DNA of 64,000 bases from Paenibacillus sp. HB172176 (GTDB lineage Bacteria > Bacillota > Bacilli > Paenibacillales > Paenibacillaceae), in assembly GCF_011947265.1 (NCBI RefSeq), contig NZ_JAATHD010000013.1, forward strand, positions 1-64,000. Direction: 5' to 3'. Of this stretch, positions 8,662 to 17,779 are shown in pieces (position 1 is the first letter of the stretch; each line of letters begins with the position of its first letter). The notes below the pieces were generated by a model, which was given only the letters and a program-made list of their open reading frames with translations, was not told the DNA's origin and made no database searches. The translations under genes were made by a program, and so were the position numbers.

Positions 8662-8894
8662 ATATAAGTTGAACTCATGGTTCTTTCGTGCAGGATGCTG
8701 CGAGAACAGATCAATCTTCCGATCGCTGTTGTTCCCCAATTTCTTCAATTTATTAAGAGGTTGAAATTTCGGGAACAAAGGTCAAAGCGGATGCTTACGT
8801 TGTAGCTTTCTTACAGAAAGCTTTCGGCTATCGCTTCTCCAGAATGATCTGTCCTCTCCGCTAGCTACGTAGAATTCTTCCGTTCAACTTATAT
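8662..8894. repeat. miniature palindromic element, copy A
   Basis: It is bounded by a perfect 13-base inverted repeat, ATATAAGTTGAAC (8662-8674) and its complement (8882-8894). Inside are nested imperfect arms: AACAGATCA..CTTCCGATCGCTGTTGT and, on the right, CTTCTCCAGAATGATCTGT, plus the hairpin AGCTTTC-TTACA-GAAAGCT. It carries no gene. The 18 bases TCTTCCGATCGCTGTTGT at 8715-8732 recur exactly at 53365-53382 in a related element. It separates arsB from arsC and could fold in the transcript, altering expression of the downstream genes. Confidence 0.7.
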
Positions 8895-8919
8895 ACATTT
8901 CATAAAGGGGAAATGAGAA

Positions 8920-9345
8920 ATGAATAACAAACCGCTGGTATACTTCCTGTGCACGGGCAATTCCTGCCGCAGTCAGATCGCCGACGGATTCATGAACACA
9001 CTCGGCGGGGACAAATACGAGGTGAAAAGCGCAGGGCTCGAAGCGCATGGACTGAACCCTCGCGCGGTTCAAGTCATGAAGGAAGCTGGAATCGACATTA
9101 GCGGCAATCAGTCCAATGTCATTGATCCGGAGATTTTGAACCGCTCAACCTACGTCATCACGCTATGCGGACATGCCGACGAGCATTGCCCGGTTATTAT
9201 GAATCCTAATGTGACGAAGATGCATTGGGGCTTCGAGGATCCTGCCCAAGCGAAAGGCACCGAAGAAGAGATCATGGCCCAGTTCCGCAGCGTACGCGAC
9301 GCGATCAAGTCACGCATTGAAGCTTTTGTTCGAGACGGTGAATAA
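8920..9345 (+). CDS. arsC: arsenate reductase, thioredoxin-coupled
   Basis: 141 residues, preceded by AAGGGG. It has the low-molecular-weight phosphatase fold with the loop CTGNSCRSQ (catalytic Cys11) and the redox relay pair Cys83 and Cys90 in LCGHADEHC. These match the Cys10/82/89 set of the Staphylococcus pI258 and Bacillus enzymes, which reduce arsenate to arsenite and are recycled by thioredoxin. It feeds the ArsB pump. Confidence 0.95.
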   Translation: MNNKPLVYFLCTGNSCRSQIADGFMNTLGGDKYEVKSAGLEAHGLNPRAVQVMKEAGIDISGNQSNVIDPEILNRSTYVITLCGHADEHCPVIMNPNVTKMHWGFEDPAQAKGTEEEIMAQFRSVRDAIKSRIEAFVRDGE

Positions 9346-9346
9346 G

Positions 9347-9829
9347 ATGAATCCTTCGATTATGAGAATGCATGTGGCCGTCAATTGTTCGGATTTGGAT
9401 AAGTCTCTAGCCTTTTACCGCAGCTTCTTCGGGACTGAGCCTGCGAAGGTCAAAGACAATTATGCCAAGTTCGAGCTGGACTCTCCCGCGCTGCATTTCT
9501 CCTTAAATGTTCGACCGTTTGAGAAGAAAGGCGTGTTGAACCATCTTGGCTTTCAGGTTGCCAATACCGCAACTGTGCTTGCCATCGGCGAACGCCTTCG
9601 TCAATCGGGCCTGTTATTGATCGATGAGATAGACACCACATGCTGCTACGCCGTGCAAGACAAGGTGTGGGTGCATGATCCGGACGGCAACGCATGGGAG
9701 ATCTTTTTCACCAAGGAGGATTCGGAATTTGAATCCGCCGGCGAAGTCAGAGATATTTCCCTTTGCTGCGCTCCTCCTCCGGCTCAGGCTAATGTGGAGC
9801 TTACAGATTTCCGCAAGAAGAATCATTAA
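9347..9829 (+). CDS. arsI: ArsI/CadI-like dioxygenase (C-As lyase family)
   Basis: 160 residues from ATG 9347, one base after the arsC stop codon, so translation is probably coupled. It is a vicinal-oxygen-chelate protein with expected metal ligands His9, His66 and Glu118. The vicinal cysteines Cys99-Cys100 in DTTCCYAVQDKVWVHDPDG are the arsenic-binding pair of ArsI, which demethylates trivalent organoarsenicals such as methylarsenite using Fe(II) and oxygen. Some homologues are annotated only as cadmium-induced CadI. Its place in an arsenic operon supports the ArsI role. A second CysCys pair near the C-terminus (LCCAPP) is also visible. Confidence 0.88.
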   Translation: MNPSIMRMHVAVNCSDLDKSLAFYRSFFGTEPAKVKDNYAKFELDSPALHFSLNVRPFEKKGVLNHLGFQVANTATVLAIGERLRQSGLLLIDEIDTTCCYAVQDKVWVHDPDGNAWEIFFTKEDSEFESAGEVRDISLCCAPPPAQANVELTDFRKKNH

Positions 9830-9847
9830 TATTCGATCTTCATATTC

Positions 9848-9893
9848 AAGCACTGTACGGGCCTTGCAAACGTGGCTCATGCAGTGCTTTTTT
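9848..9893 (+). terminator. terminator of the arsenic operon
   Basis: AAGCACTG (9848-9855) pairs with CAGTGCTT (9882-9889) and runs into six T residues. The loop is long and may hold further pairing. Bases 9894-10177 show no gene; they hold only an AT-rich leader that should contain the promoter of the riboswitch-controlled operon. Confidence 0.75.
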
Positions 9894-10177
9894 GATAGTG
9901 TCAATAATATTATCCTGCTACTGCGTCTTGGCTCTTTCGGTTTCCCTTCGGAGCGTGTGCTTCCTTATAGAACTCCAACACGAATCTGCGCCATTCCTAA
10001 TTGAAACACTGCCTGATTTGCTTGTATTCGGATCCGAAAAATATACAAATATATATATTTTTTGTCATCAAAGAAAGGAATATGATAATTTGTGTCGAAC
10101 AGTATTTGTCGTAGTTCTATAAGACTATGATTTTTTGATAGTAAGCCGCAAGTATGAAACCAATGATTTTAGATAAC

Positions 10178-10265
10178 GGCAAACCCGACCGAAAGGCGGG
10201 GACGCAAAGCCACGGGCCTGGGACATTCGTCATGAAACGACGAGTGTTACGGCAGCCGGGTTGCC
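10178..10265 (+). ncRNA. cyclic-di-GMP-I (GEMM-I) riboswitch
   Basis: The aptamer is recognisable by eye. GGCAA (10178-10182) closes the structure with TTGCC (10261-10265). Next come a hairpin with a GAAA tetraloop (CCGACC-GAAA-GGCGG), the hallmark segment GGGACGCAAAGCCACGGGCC, a second variable hairpin (CATTCGTC...GACGAGTG), and GGCAGCCGGG before the closing strand. These are the conserved blocks of the class I c-di-GMP aptamer. The first gene's likely start codon is 40 bases downstream and no strong terminator stem separates them, so control at translation initiation is plausible; the direction of control cannot be read with confidence. Confidence 0.92.
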
Positions 10266-10305
10266 TCATTTCTTTGGTTTTTTTATTTTCAAGAATGGGA
10301 GTTGG

Positions 10306-13300
10306 ATGAGAGAAATGATGTCAAGATCTAAGGTATTACTAAGCATGCTGTGCGCTATATTGCTTCTTCAGCTAGCCATTCCGGTTCATGCCCTGGCATC
10401 CTCCGGGTTGCAGGAATTCAAGGTGAACTTCATTGCGGAAGGTGTGCAAGAGGCTAATGGTTATCTGTCCGATTACGGCGAAAGCTATGGCGATCGCGGC
10501 GATGCTTCCTATGGATGGGATACGGCCCATACCTCCCGGACGGTTACGTCGGTTACCTATGCGGTGTACGACACTTCCCTGATGTATAGTTATATCCGCC
10601 TGAAAGGCAATGCAAGCTGGGAAATCGATGTTGAGAACGGCAACTATGAGGTGCATGTGGCTGTCGGCGCTGTGGACAGAGACAGCATGAACACGTTGCA
10701 GGTTGAGAATCAGACGCTGTTTCAATCCGAAGATGTGCCGGCCGGCGATTCGCATGTATCGCGGACTACTGTAGCGGTAACTGACGGTCGGCTGACGCTG
10801 ACGGGAGGAGCGACGGAAGGAACATCGCTTCAGTACATAGAGGTCAGGCCGCTTGTGATGAGCAAGAAGGAGATTATTCCGCCGACTATCGGCTGGCCGG
10901 CAGATCCCAATACCACCGCAGGACACTTACTCGCGCTTGGCGGAGCCCAGAATAACGAGCACCGCGCCGTTCCGGCTATTCCGATACCTGGACTGGCAAA
11001 TGAAATCACTCGTTTCATGAACGAGCAGGCTGCAGATAAAGAGGCGGCATGGCAGACCTACATCGATCAAGCGGTGAATTGCTCGGGCTGCTCGCCGGAG
11101 CAGATCAACCAGGCCATTGCTAATAGCTCCGGTGCTGCGGCCTATATTCGCGCTGGACATTTGAATCTGGATAATTCTGCGACCTTCGGTTCTCAGGGCA
11201 AGCCGGTTTTCCTGATAGTGGACGGCATGAATACGAATCAGGCTTTGTCTTTAACGGTATATGGAACACTGATCGTTAACGGCAATTTGAACGCGAATCA
11301 AGGCGGCGATTTCCGCATTATAAGTCCTGATCAGCCTGAATGGACAGGAGGCGCAAGCTTGCGCATTGCGGGAACCGTCCATCTTAATAATGATGCGAAT
11401 GTGGAGGTTGACGACGACTTGCTGGTCGGCGCGCTCACTTACAATAGCGGAGATTTGACGGTATCGGCGAATCGGTTGATCGTCGAGAACAGTCTCCACA
11501 TTAATACCAGAGTAGCGATGAACATCATGGAGTATATGGCCGTCGGCGAGCTGGTGTCGAATAACGAGACGGCCAACCTGACGGTGGAGCAAGGCGACTT
11601 CTTTGTGAAGGGCAATGTGCATGTCAACAATAGCTTGAATGTGCAGACCGGAGGCGTGTGGGCCATTGGCGGGGACCTGACATCCAATCAAAAGCCTGAC
11701 GTCGCCTCGGGCGTAGGAGACGAGGGGCAAACCTTGTTGAAATATGCGCAATATGGTCTTAGAGCGGATTATTTCACAGGTGCGAACTTATCGGGAGAGA
11801 AAATGACGGTGCTGGATCCCCAAATTGCGCTGAACGGGAAGTTCCCCGTGTCCTCCGATTCGTTAACGGACGGGACATTCTCCGTGCGCTGGACCGGAGA
11901 GCTCGAAGCGTACAGCTCGGAAACCTATACCTTCGAAACGGCGACCCGCGGCGGCGTGAGATTGTGGATCAACGATGCTCTTGTCATTGACAGCTGGAGT
12001 GTCACCGGCAACCAGACGCAAACCGGCAAGATTGATTTGGAGAGAGGAACAGCGAATAAGATTCGCATGGAGTTTAATGGAAGCACCAATCAGCCAAGAG
12101 CCGAGCTGTCGTGGTCGAGTCCTGTTATTTCCAAAGAGGTTGTGCCGTCTGCGCAGCTCAGGCCGTTCGCCATTCCGAGCTTGCTGGTTGTGCCTTCCGA
12201 CTCCGGTATGGAGATGGTGTGGACATCTGCTTTCAATGCAGACGGCTATGAGCTCGAGGTAGACGGAGCTATATTGCCGCTCGAAAGCACGGTAGAGCAA
12301 TATGCACATAACCCCTTGGACTCGGGAACCTTCCATACATACCGTATCCGAGCAGCAAGCGGAGATTTGCATGGCGGGTGGTCAGAGCTTCATGAGGTGT
12401 GGACGCTGCCTGGTGTTCCGGACAATATTGCTCTTCAATCGACGAGCGACTCCATTCGTCTGGACTGGGATGAGGTAAGGGGAGCGGTTTCCTACGAGGT
12501 GGAAACGGACAATACGATTATTAACGTTGGCTCGGAGCTGTCTTACGTCGAAGAAGATTTGAATGCCAATGTTCAGAGAACATTCCGCATTCGGGCCGTC
12601 AATTCCAGCGGACCGGGAATCTGGTCCGAGCTGTTCGCCAAGACGACGTTGCCGGGTATGGTCGGCGGCTTGAAGGCGACCCCGTCGGACGTCGCCGTTC
12701 ACGTCGATTGGGATGCGGTTTCCGGGGCGGAGTGGTACGAGCTTGAGGTAGACGGACAGATCATGCGGTTAACAGGCACGCAATATGGGCATGAATCCTT
12801 ATCGCCCAACACGGTGCATGAATACCGCGTTCGCGCAGGCAATTCGGAGGGTGACGGCGGATGGAGCGAGCCAGTCGAGACGATGACGCTGCCTTCGGTG
12901 CCGGCGAATGTGCGGGCCGAGAGCTTGAGGACGTATATCTCCCTGGAGTGGGATGCGGTAACCGGAGCGACCGAATATGAGGTGGAAGCGGATGGCGTTG
13001 TTCACAACACTGGACTAGATACGAGCTTCGTGCATCTTTCTCTGCTACCCAACACCGAGCATACATACCGGGTACGCGCGGGCAATGGGACGGTATGGAG
13101 CGATTGGACGGAAATTATATTGCGGAGCACATTGGCCGATGTGCCGGTCAATATACAAGTCGTAACGACGGAGCATGATATTGCTCTATCCTGGGATCCG
13201 GTTATCGGAGCGACGGGATACGAGATTGAAGTAGATGGAGGAATTGAAGATACGGGCTTGGAATTGAGCTATGTTAATGGAGGCTTGGCGTCTTATTCCG

Positions 13301-14424
13301 AGCATACGTACCGGATCAGAGCCCGCAGCGCGGGAGGAGTCGGCGAATGGAGCGAGACGGTGACGGCGATAACCATGCTTGGGAAGCCTGAGGGGATTCG
13401 GTTCCAAATTGCCGAGAACAGCATCGCCATGCAATGGGATGCGGTTGACGGAGCCGACAGCTATGAATTGCTGGTGGACGGGGCAGCCGTGAACGCGGGC
13501 TCCGCTACCCAATACACGCATACAGGCTTGGAGCCGAATTCCTGGCATGTATATCGGATAAGAGCGACTAATTCCCAGGTAACCGGCGAGTGGAGTGAAG
13601 CCTTCACCCAATTAACCGGCATTGGCACGCCTGTTATTACAAGCGCGGTGCCCTATAGCAATCGAATCAAGCTGACCTGGGATGCTGTTATAGGAGCTGA
13701 CGGCTACGAGTTAGAGGCTAATGGCAGCGTAATCGACGTGGGCAACATGACTGAATATGTGAACGAAAATCTGTCTTCCGGACACTGGTATTCCTATCGT
13801 GTTCGGGCGCTGAGCGGAGGCGAAGCTGGTCCTTGGAGCGAAGCGGTATCTCGTTATACGTCTCTGACTGTGCCGCAATTCACGAATTCGTCGGCAGCCA
13901 CCGACTCTATCTTGCTGGAATGGACCGCCCTTTCAGGCAATCCCCAGTACGATTTGGAGCTTGACGGCGAGATTATAAGCGGAATGACGGCGAGCAGCTA
14001 CAGGGATTCGAATCTCGAATCCAACACGATGCATGTCTATCGCGTGCGAAGCCGCACGGGAGATCAGACGAGCGAATGGTCTCAGCCGCTGGAGAAGAAG
14101 ACGGTTCCTGAGCTCCTGGCAAGCGTAGGCGAGAACACGATGTTCAACCTGATTGTGGTTGCTCCTCCGAAGCCCGAGGCGTCCTACCGAACAATTGTCG
14201 TCACCTATAACCCGGACGAGGTGGAAGTGCTGGATCTATGCACCATAACCCCGACGGCTGAATTATCGACGGGAGCTATCGAGCAGGCGAAGCTTGTTAT
14301 TCAACGATTTGTTCCAGGGGAAATTGTCATTCGGGTGCTGGATACCGGCAACACATTCGTGAACGGAATTCGTTTCTTATCCAATACCAATGATCCATCG
14401 AAAATAACCTATGTCGTGAAATGA
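10306..14424 (+). CDS. secreted multidomain surface protein: malectin-like, PA14, eight FN3, C-terminal cohesin-like domain
   Basis: 1,372 residues from ATG 10306 (GGGAG just upstream). An in-frame TTG at 10261 lies inside the riboswitch and is unlikely. A signal peptide ends near VHALA (about 31). Residues about 34-184 resemble a malectin or carbohydrate-binding fold. About 190-465 is Asn-rich with repeating short strands (VNGNLNAN, VHLNNDANVEV), bactofilin-like in look. About 480-615 is a PA14 domain (YGLRADYFTG, LWINDALVIDSW). About 620-1268 holds eight fibronectin III repeats, each with a WDxVxGAxxYEVExDG pattern. The last 100 residues share VTYNPDEVEVLDL with the next gene's C-terminus and look cohesin-like. 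No LPXTG is present. Likely an adhesin or matrix protein, first gene of the c-di-GMP-controlled operon. Confidence 0.85.
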   Translation: MREMMSRSKVLLSMLCAILLLQLAIPVHALASSGLQEFKVNFIAEGVQEANGYLSDYGESYGDRGDASYGWDTAHTSRTVTSVTYAVYDTSLMYSYIRLKGNASWEIDVENGNYEVHVAVGAVDRDSMNTLQVENQTLFQSEDVPAGDSHVSRTTVAVTDGRLTLTGGATEGTSLQYIEVRPLVMSKKEIIPPTIGWPADPNTTAGHLLALGGAQNNEHRAVPAIPIPGLANEITRFMNEQAADKEAAWQTYIDQAVNCSGCSPEQINQAIANSSGAAAYIRAGHLNLDNSATFGSQGKPVFLIVDGMNTNQALSLTVYGTLIVNGNLNANQGGDFRIISPDQPEWTGGASLRIAGTVHLNNDANVEVDDDLLVGALTYNSGDLTVSANRLIVENSLHINTRVAMNIMEYMAVGELVSNNETANLTVEQGDFFVKGNVHVNNSLNVQTGGVWAIGGDLTSNQKPDVASGVGDEGQTLLKYAQYGLRADYFTGANLSGEKMTVLDPQIALNGKFPVSSDSLTDGTFSVRWTGELEAYSSETYTFETATRGGVRLWINDALVIDSWSVTGNQTQTGKIDLERGTANKIRMEFNGSTNQPRAELSWSSPVISKEVVPSAQLRPFAIPSLLVVPSDSGMEMVWTSAFNADGYELEVDGAILPLESTVEQYAHNPLDSGTFHTYRIRAASGDLHGGWSELHEVWTLPGVPDNIALQSTSDSIRLDWDEVRGAVSYEVETDNTIINVGSELSYVEEDLNANVQRTFRIRAVNSSGPGIWSELFAKTTLPGMVGGLKATPSDVAVHVDWDAVSGAEWYELEVDGQIMRLTGTQYGHESLSPNTVHEYRVRAGNSEGDGGWSEPVETMTLPSVPANVRAESLRTYISLEWDAVTGATEYEVEADGVVHNTGLDTSFVHLSLLPNTEHTYRVRAGNGTVWSDWTEIILRSTLADVPVNIQVVTTEHDIALSWDPVIGATGYEIEVDGGIEDTGLELSYVNGGLASYSEHTYRIRARSAGGVGEWSETVTAITMLGKPEGIRFQIAENSIAMQWDAVDGADSYELLVDGAAVNAGSATQYTHTGLEPNSWHVYRIRATNSQVTGEWSEAFTQLTGIGTPVITSAVPYSNRIKLTWDAVIGADGYELEANGSVIDVGNMTEYVNENLSSGHWYSYRVRALSGGEAGPWSEAVSRYTSLTVPQFTNSSAATDSILLEWTALSGNPQYDLELDGEIISGMTASSYRDSNLESNTMHVYRVRSRTGDQTSEWSQPLEKKTVPELLASVGENTMFNLIVVAPPKPEASYRTIVVTYNPDEVEVLDLCTITPTAELSTGAIEQAKLVIQRFVPGEIVIRVLDTGNTFVNGIRFLSNTNDPSKITYVVK

Positions 14425-14447
14425 AGCATACAGGAAGCAAGGAGTGA

Positions 14448-17400
14448 ATGTTTTTGAAGAGATTGTTTCTGACAGTTCTAAGCCTGATCATGATCCTTTC
14501 TTTATTCATGGTGCCCAGCCCTGCGTTCGCACGAAGCAGCGTGGATATTGTGTTTATCATTGATAAATCGGGAAGCATGGATTCTTCCATCAGCGGGGTC
14601 AAAAATAATGTTAATCATTTCGCCGATCTGCTTTCGGAGAGAGGTGTATCCTATCGGCTGGGATTAGTGACCTATGAGGAATATGTGACGCGTCAAGCTT
14701 TAACCGACGATGTGCAAGAGTTCAAGAGGCAAGTTAGCCAGGTAAGCACTGGCGGAGGCACAGAGAATGGTCTGGACGCCATTATGAATGCGGCGCAGAA
14801 TTATCCTTTCGATGTCAATGCCAATAAATATTTCGTCTTAATTGGCGACGAGAACATATACAGCATCAATGGGCATACGGATGCGAGCGTCATCCAATAT
14901 TTGAAGAGCAATCACATTACATTGACTGCTATCGGAACGAGCAGTATCCAATCTCAATTCAAAAAATTTACAGATGAGACCGGTGGACAATATCTGGATA
15001 TTAGCAGTAATTACAGTGAACTGCTAACCAAAATATTTGAACAGATTCAGCGTATCCCTACGCTGGAAATCGTTTCCCCAAGGGAAGGCGATATCGTGAA
15101 TGGGACAAGCAATACCTATGTGCCGTCGGTGAAGGTGACCGATCCGGACAGCGATCAACTGGAGGTGTCCTACTTCATTGATAATCGCTCCAACCCGGAA
15201 AACAGCAAAACGGTATCCAATTCTACAGGCGAACAAATCGTCCAGTTTAACGCAGCCTCCTTCGCCTCGCTGACGGAAGGCGAGCATACGATGAAATTCG
15301 TGGTTAACGACGGCACGGATGAAGCGCAGGATTCGGTCCGATTCCGTTTGGACAAGAATCCGCCTTCGCTTGCGACGCCGACGGCAAGCTCCACGGCCAC
15401 ATCCATCACGGTCGGAGGATCGGCAACCGACAGCGTTGCCGGTCTTCATTCCGCGCCTTATCGCTATACAATCGGATCGGCAGCAAGCAGTTGGACATCG
15501 GCGTCGAGCTTCACCAAGAATAGTCTGACGCCGAATACCTCCTATTCGGTGAAGGTTGAAGCGCGGGATGCGTTAGGACATACAGCGAATCAGTCGCTGT
15601 CCGTCAGAACCGAGGCTCAATTACCCGGATTGACAATCAAGAAAAGCGGAGAAACCTACATCGATTTGTCATTCAATCAAGACAGCAATCCGGCTAATAC
15701 ACCTTATCAAATACGGATTGGCAATCAATATGTGGGCTCGACGGGAGCATTGACGAATGCAGTGAGCTGGCTTACCTTATCCGGCAAGCAAGTAAGAATA
15801 TCCGGATTAACGCCGAATACTTCCTATTCCGTTAAAGCGAAAGCCAGGAATGCGGTAAATGAGGAAACGGCGTTTACCACGGTTCAAAATACGAGAACAT
15901 TGGCTTCTCCTCCTGAGGATATCAGCGCTAATAGCAATCAGAGATCCATTGTGTTGAATTGGACGTCGATTGCCAGCATCTCATCTTATGATGTGGAAGC
16001 GGATGGAGCGATTGTGAGCATCGGTACGGCGAACGCCTTCACGCATAATGGCTTGAATCCGAATACGGAGCATACGTACCGGGTTCGTGCGAACAATGCG
16101 GGAGGAATCGGGGGATGGAGCTCTCCTCTTACTGTGTACACGCTGCCGGATCCTCCGGCCGTGCCTTCAGGAATTTCGGCAACGCCGGGTCAGACCGAGG
16201 TTCGGCTGTCTTGGGACGCCGTTGCCCGCGCGGACCATTACGAGGTGGAGATCGACGGAACGATTCATAACGCGGGAGACGCCTTGGTCTATACGCATGA
16301 CGGCCTACAGCCCAAGACGGAGCATGCGTACCGAGTAAGAGCGGTTAATGCAGGCGGTATTGGAGCATGGAGCGAGCAAATCAACGTCAAGACGCTTCCT
16401 TATCCGCCGCAGACGCCGCGGCTTCTCGAAGGACAGCCGTCGATCTATGAGATCGAAGTATCATGGAACGCATCGGATGAAGCGGATCGCTATGAGCTGG
16501 AGGCGGACGGACTCATTATTAATATGCAGAACAACAGGACTTACGTTCACGAAGGGCTTAAGCCTGTCTCGGGTCATACCTACCGAATTCGAGCTGTCAA
16601 TGCGGGAGGCAAGAGCCCGTGGTCCGAGCAGCTCGACGTAACCACACATCCCGAGCAGCCGTTAACGCCGACGAATGTCATGACGACGGCCGGTCAGGAT
16701 CGAATCACGCTTATGTGGTACGCGGTCAGCTATGCGGAGGATTATGAGGTGGAAATCGACGGTTTGAGAACGGTCAAGGTTTCCGGCGTGCAATATACGC
16801 ATGAAGGACTTGATCCGGAAAGTCGTCATACCTATCGCATCCGAGCGCGCAACATAAGCGGATACAGCGAGTGGACCAAACCGGTCGATATGGAAACCTT
16901 TCCTGCGGTGGAAGGGGAAGGACAGAGCATGTCGCTGACCAATATGGCGGCCATTGTGACCAACCAGGCGATTACATTGACCTGGGAAACGGTTGAGCCG
17001 AACGCTCGCTATGAGATGGAAGTGGACGGCGTGCTGTCCGATCTTGGCGACAATACGATATTCCATCATGGCGGATTAAGCGCGAATGAATTCCATACGT
17101 ACAAAATTCGATTGAACACCGGAGGCGAGCCGGGCCGCTGGGTAGCGGTATTATCCTTGTCGACGCTTTCGGATCCGCCGGATGCCCCGTCTGCTCTGGA
17201 AGGATTCGGCGACAATTATTCGATTGAATTGCGGTGGGATGAAGTCAGCGGCGCTACGGGCTACGATTTGGAAATCGACGGCGAGACGATTGTCGACGCA
17301 AGCGGATTGGATGCTTATGTGCATGACGAGCTGGAGCCCGGCACTTCTCATACGTATCGGCTCAGAGCCAAGAATGAAACGGGCGTCACGGCCTGGAGTC

Positions 17401-17759
17401 CGTCGATTGTGCGAAGCACGACCAGTCCCACTTATGTCCTTGACAGCGCCTTGAACGAGCATTTCGATCTGTCGCTGCTGGCATTCAATGTGCAGGACTT
17501 CAGCGAATTAACGTTTGTTGTGACCTATGATCCCAATCAGTTGGAGGTTGCGGATCTCTACCAATATTCTCCGGAGGCGGAGAAGGCGTCGGGCAAGCTG
17601 GCGAATTCGGGTCTTACTGTCTCGTATGAGCCGGGACGCGTCTCATACAAGCTGCAAAGAAACATTGTGCCTGGCACTTCCTGGTCAGGCGAAGTCGTTA
17701 CCTTGACCTTCAAATCTAAGAGCGACGGCGAGAAGGCCGTCGATGTGATCGTGGAATAA
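14448..17759 (+). CDS. secreted VWA-domain protein with FN3 repeats and shared C-terminal domain
   Basis: 1,103 residues. AAGGAG is only three bases from ATG 14448, so TTG 14454 (third codon) may be the true start. The signal peptide ends near AFA (28). Residues about 31-200 form a von Willebrand A domain with an intact MIDAS loop DKSGS (Asp39, Ser41, Ser43), which binds Mg2+ or Ca2+ and mediates protein contact. An Ig-like segment follows, then about eight FN3 repeats (about 300-990). The C-terminal 110 residues (VTYDPNQLEVADLY) are homologous to the C-terminus of the preceding protein. The gene starts 23 bases after its neighbour and is in the same operon. The shared tail suggests both attach to the same partner (inference). 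Confidence 0.85.
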   Translation: MFLKRLFLTVLSLIMILSLFMVPSPAFARSSVDIVFIIDKSGSMDSSISGVKNNVNHFADLLSERGVSYRLGLVTYEEYVTRQALTDDVQEFKRQVSQVSTGGGTENGLDAIMNAAQNYPFDVNANKYFVLIGDENIYSINGHTDASVIQYLKSNHITLTAIGTSSIQSQFKKFTDETGGQYLDISSNYSELLTKIFEQIQRIPTLEIVSPREGDIVNGTSNTYVPSVKVTDPDSDQLEVSYFIDNRSNPENSKTVSNSTGEQIVQFNAASFASLTEGEHTMKFVVNDGTDEAQDSVRFRLDKNPPSLATPTASSTATSITVGGSATDSVAGLHSAPYRYTIGSAASSWTSASSFTKNSLTPNTSYSVKVEARDALGHTANQSLSVRTEAQLPGLTIKKSGETYIDLSFNQDSNPANTPYQIRIGNQYVGSTGALTNAVSWLTLSGKQVRISGLTPNTSYSVKAKARNAVNEETAFTTVQNTRTLASPPEDISANSNQRSIVLNWTSIASISSYDVEADGAIVSIGTANAFTHNGLNPNTEHTYRVRANNAGGIGGWSSPLTVYTLPDPPAVPSGISATPGQTEVRLSWDAVARADHYEVEIDGTIHNAGDALVYTHDGLQPKTEHAYRVRAVNAGGIGAWSEQINVKTLPYPPQTPRLLEGQPSIYEIEVSWNASDEADRYELEADGLIINMQNNRTYVHEGLKPVSGHTYRIRAVNAGGKSPWSEQLDVTTHPEQPLTPTNVMTTAGQDRITLMWYAVSYAEDYEVEIDGLRTVKVSGVQYTHEGLDPESRHTYRIRARNISGYSEWTKPVDMETFPAVEGEGQSMSLTNMAAIVTNQAITLTWETVEPNARYEMEVDGVLSDLGDNTIFHHGGLSANEFHTYKIRLNTGGEPGRWVAVLSLSTLSDPPDAPSALEGFGDNYSIELRWDEVSGATGYDLEIDGETIVDASGLDAYVHDELEPGTSHTYRLRAKNETGVTAWSPSIVRSTTSPTYVLDSALNEHFDLSLLAFNVQDFSELTFVVTYDPNQLEVADLYQYSPEAEKASGKLANSGLTVSYEPGRVSYKLQRNIVPGTSWSGEVVTLTFKSKSDGEKAVDVIVE

Positions 17760-17779
17760 ATGAAAATGGCGGTGAGCAT

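Noticed and set aside
10261-10305. In-frame TTG at 10261 as start of the first FN3 protein
   Set aside because: It lies in the closing strand of the riboswitch, has no ribosome site, and would put extra residues before a normal signal peptide starting at 10306.
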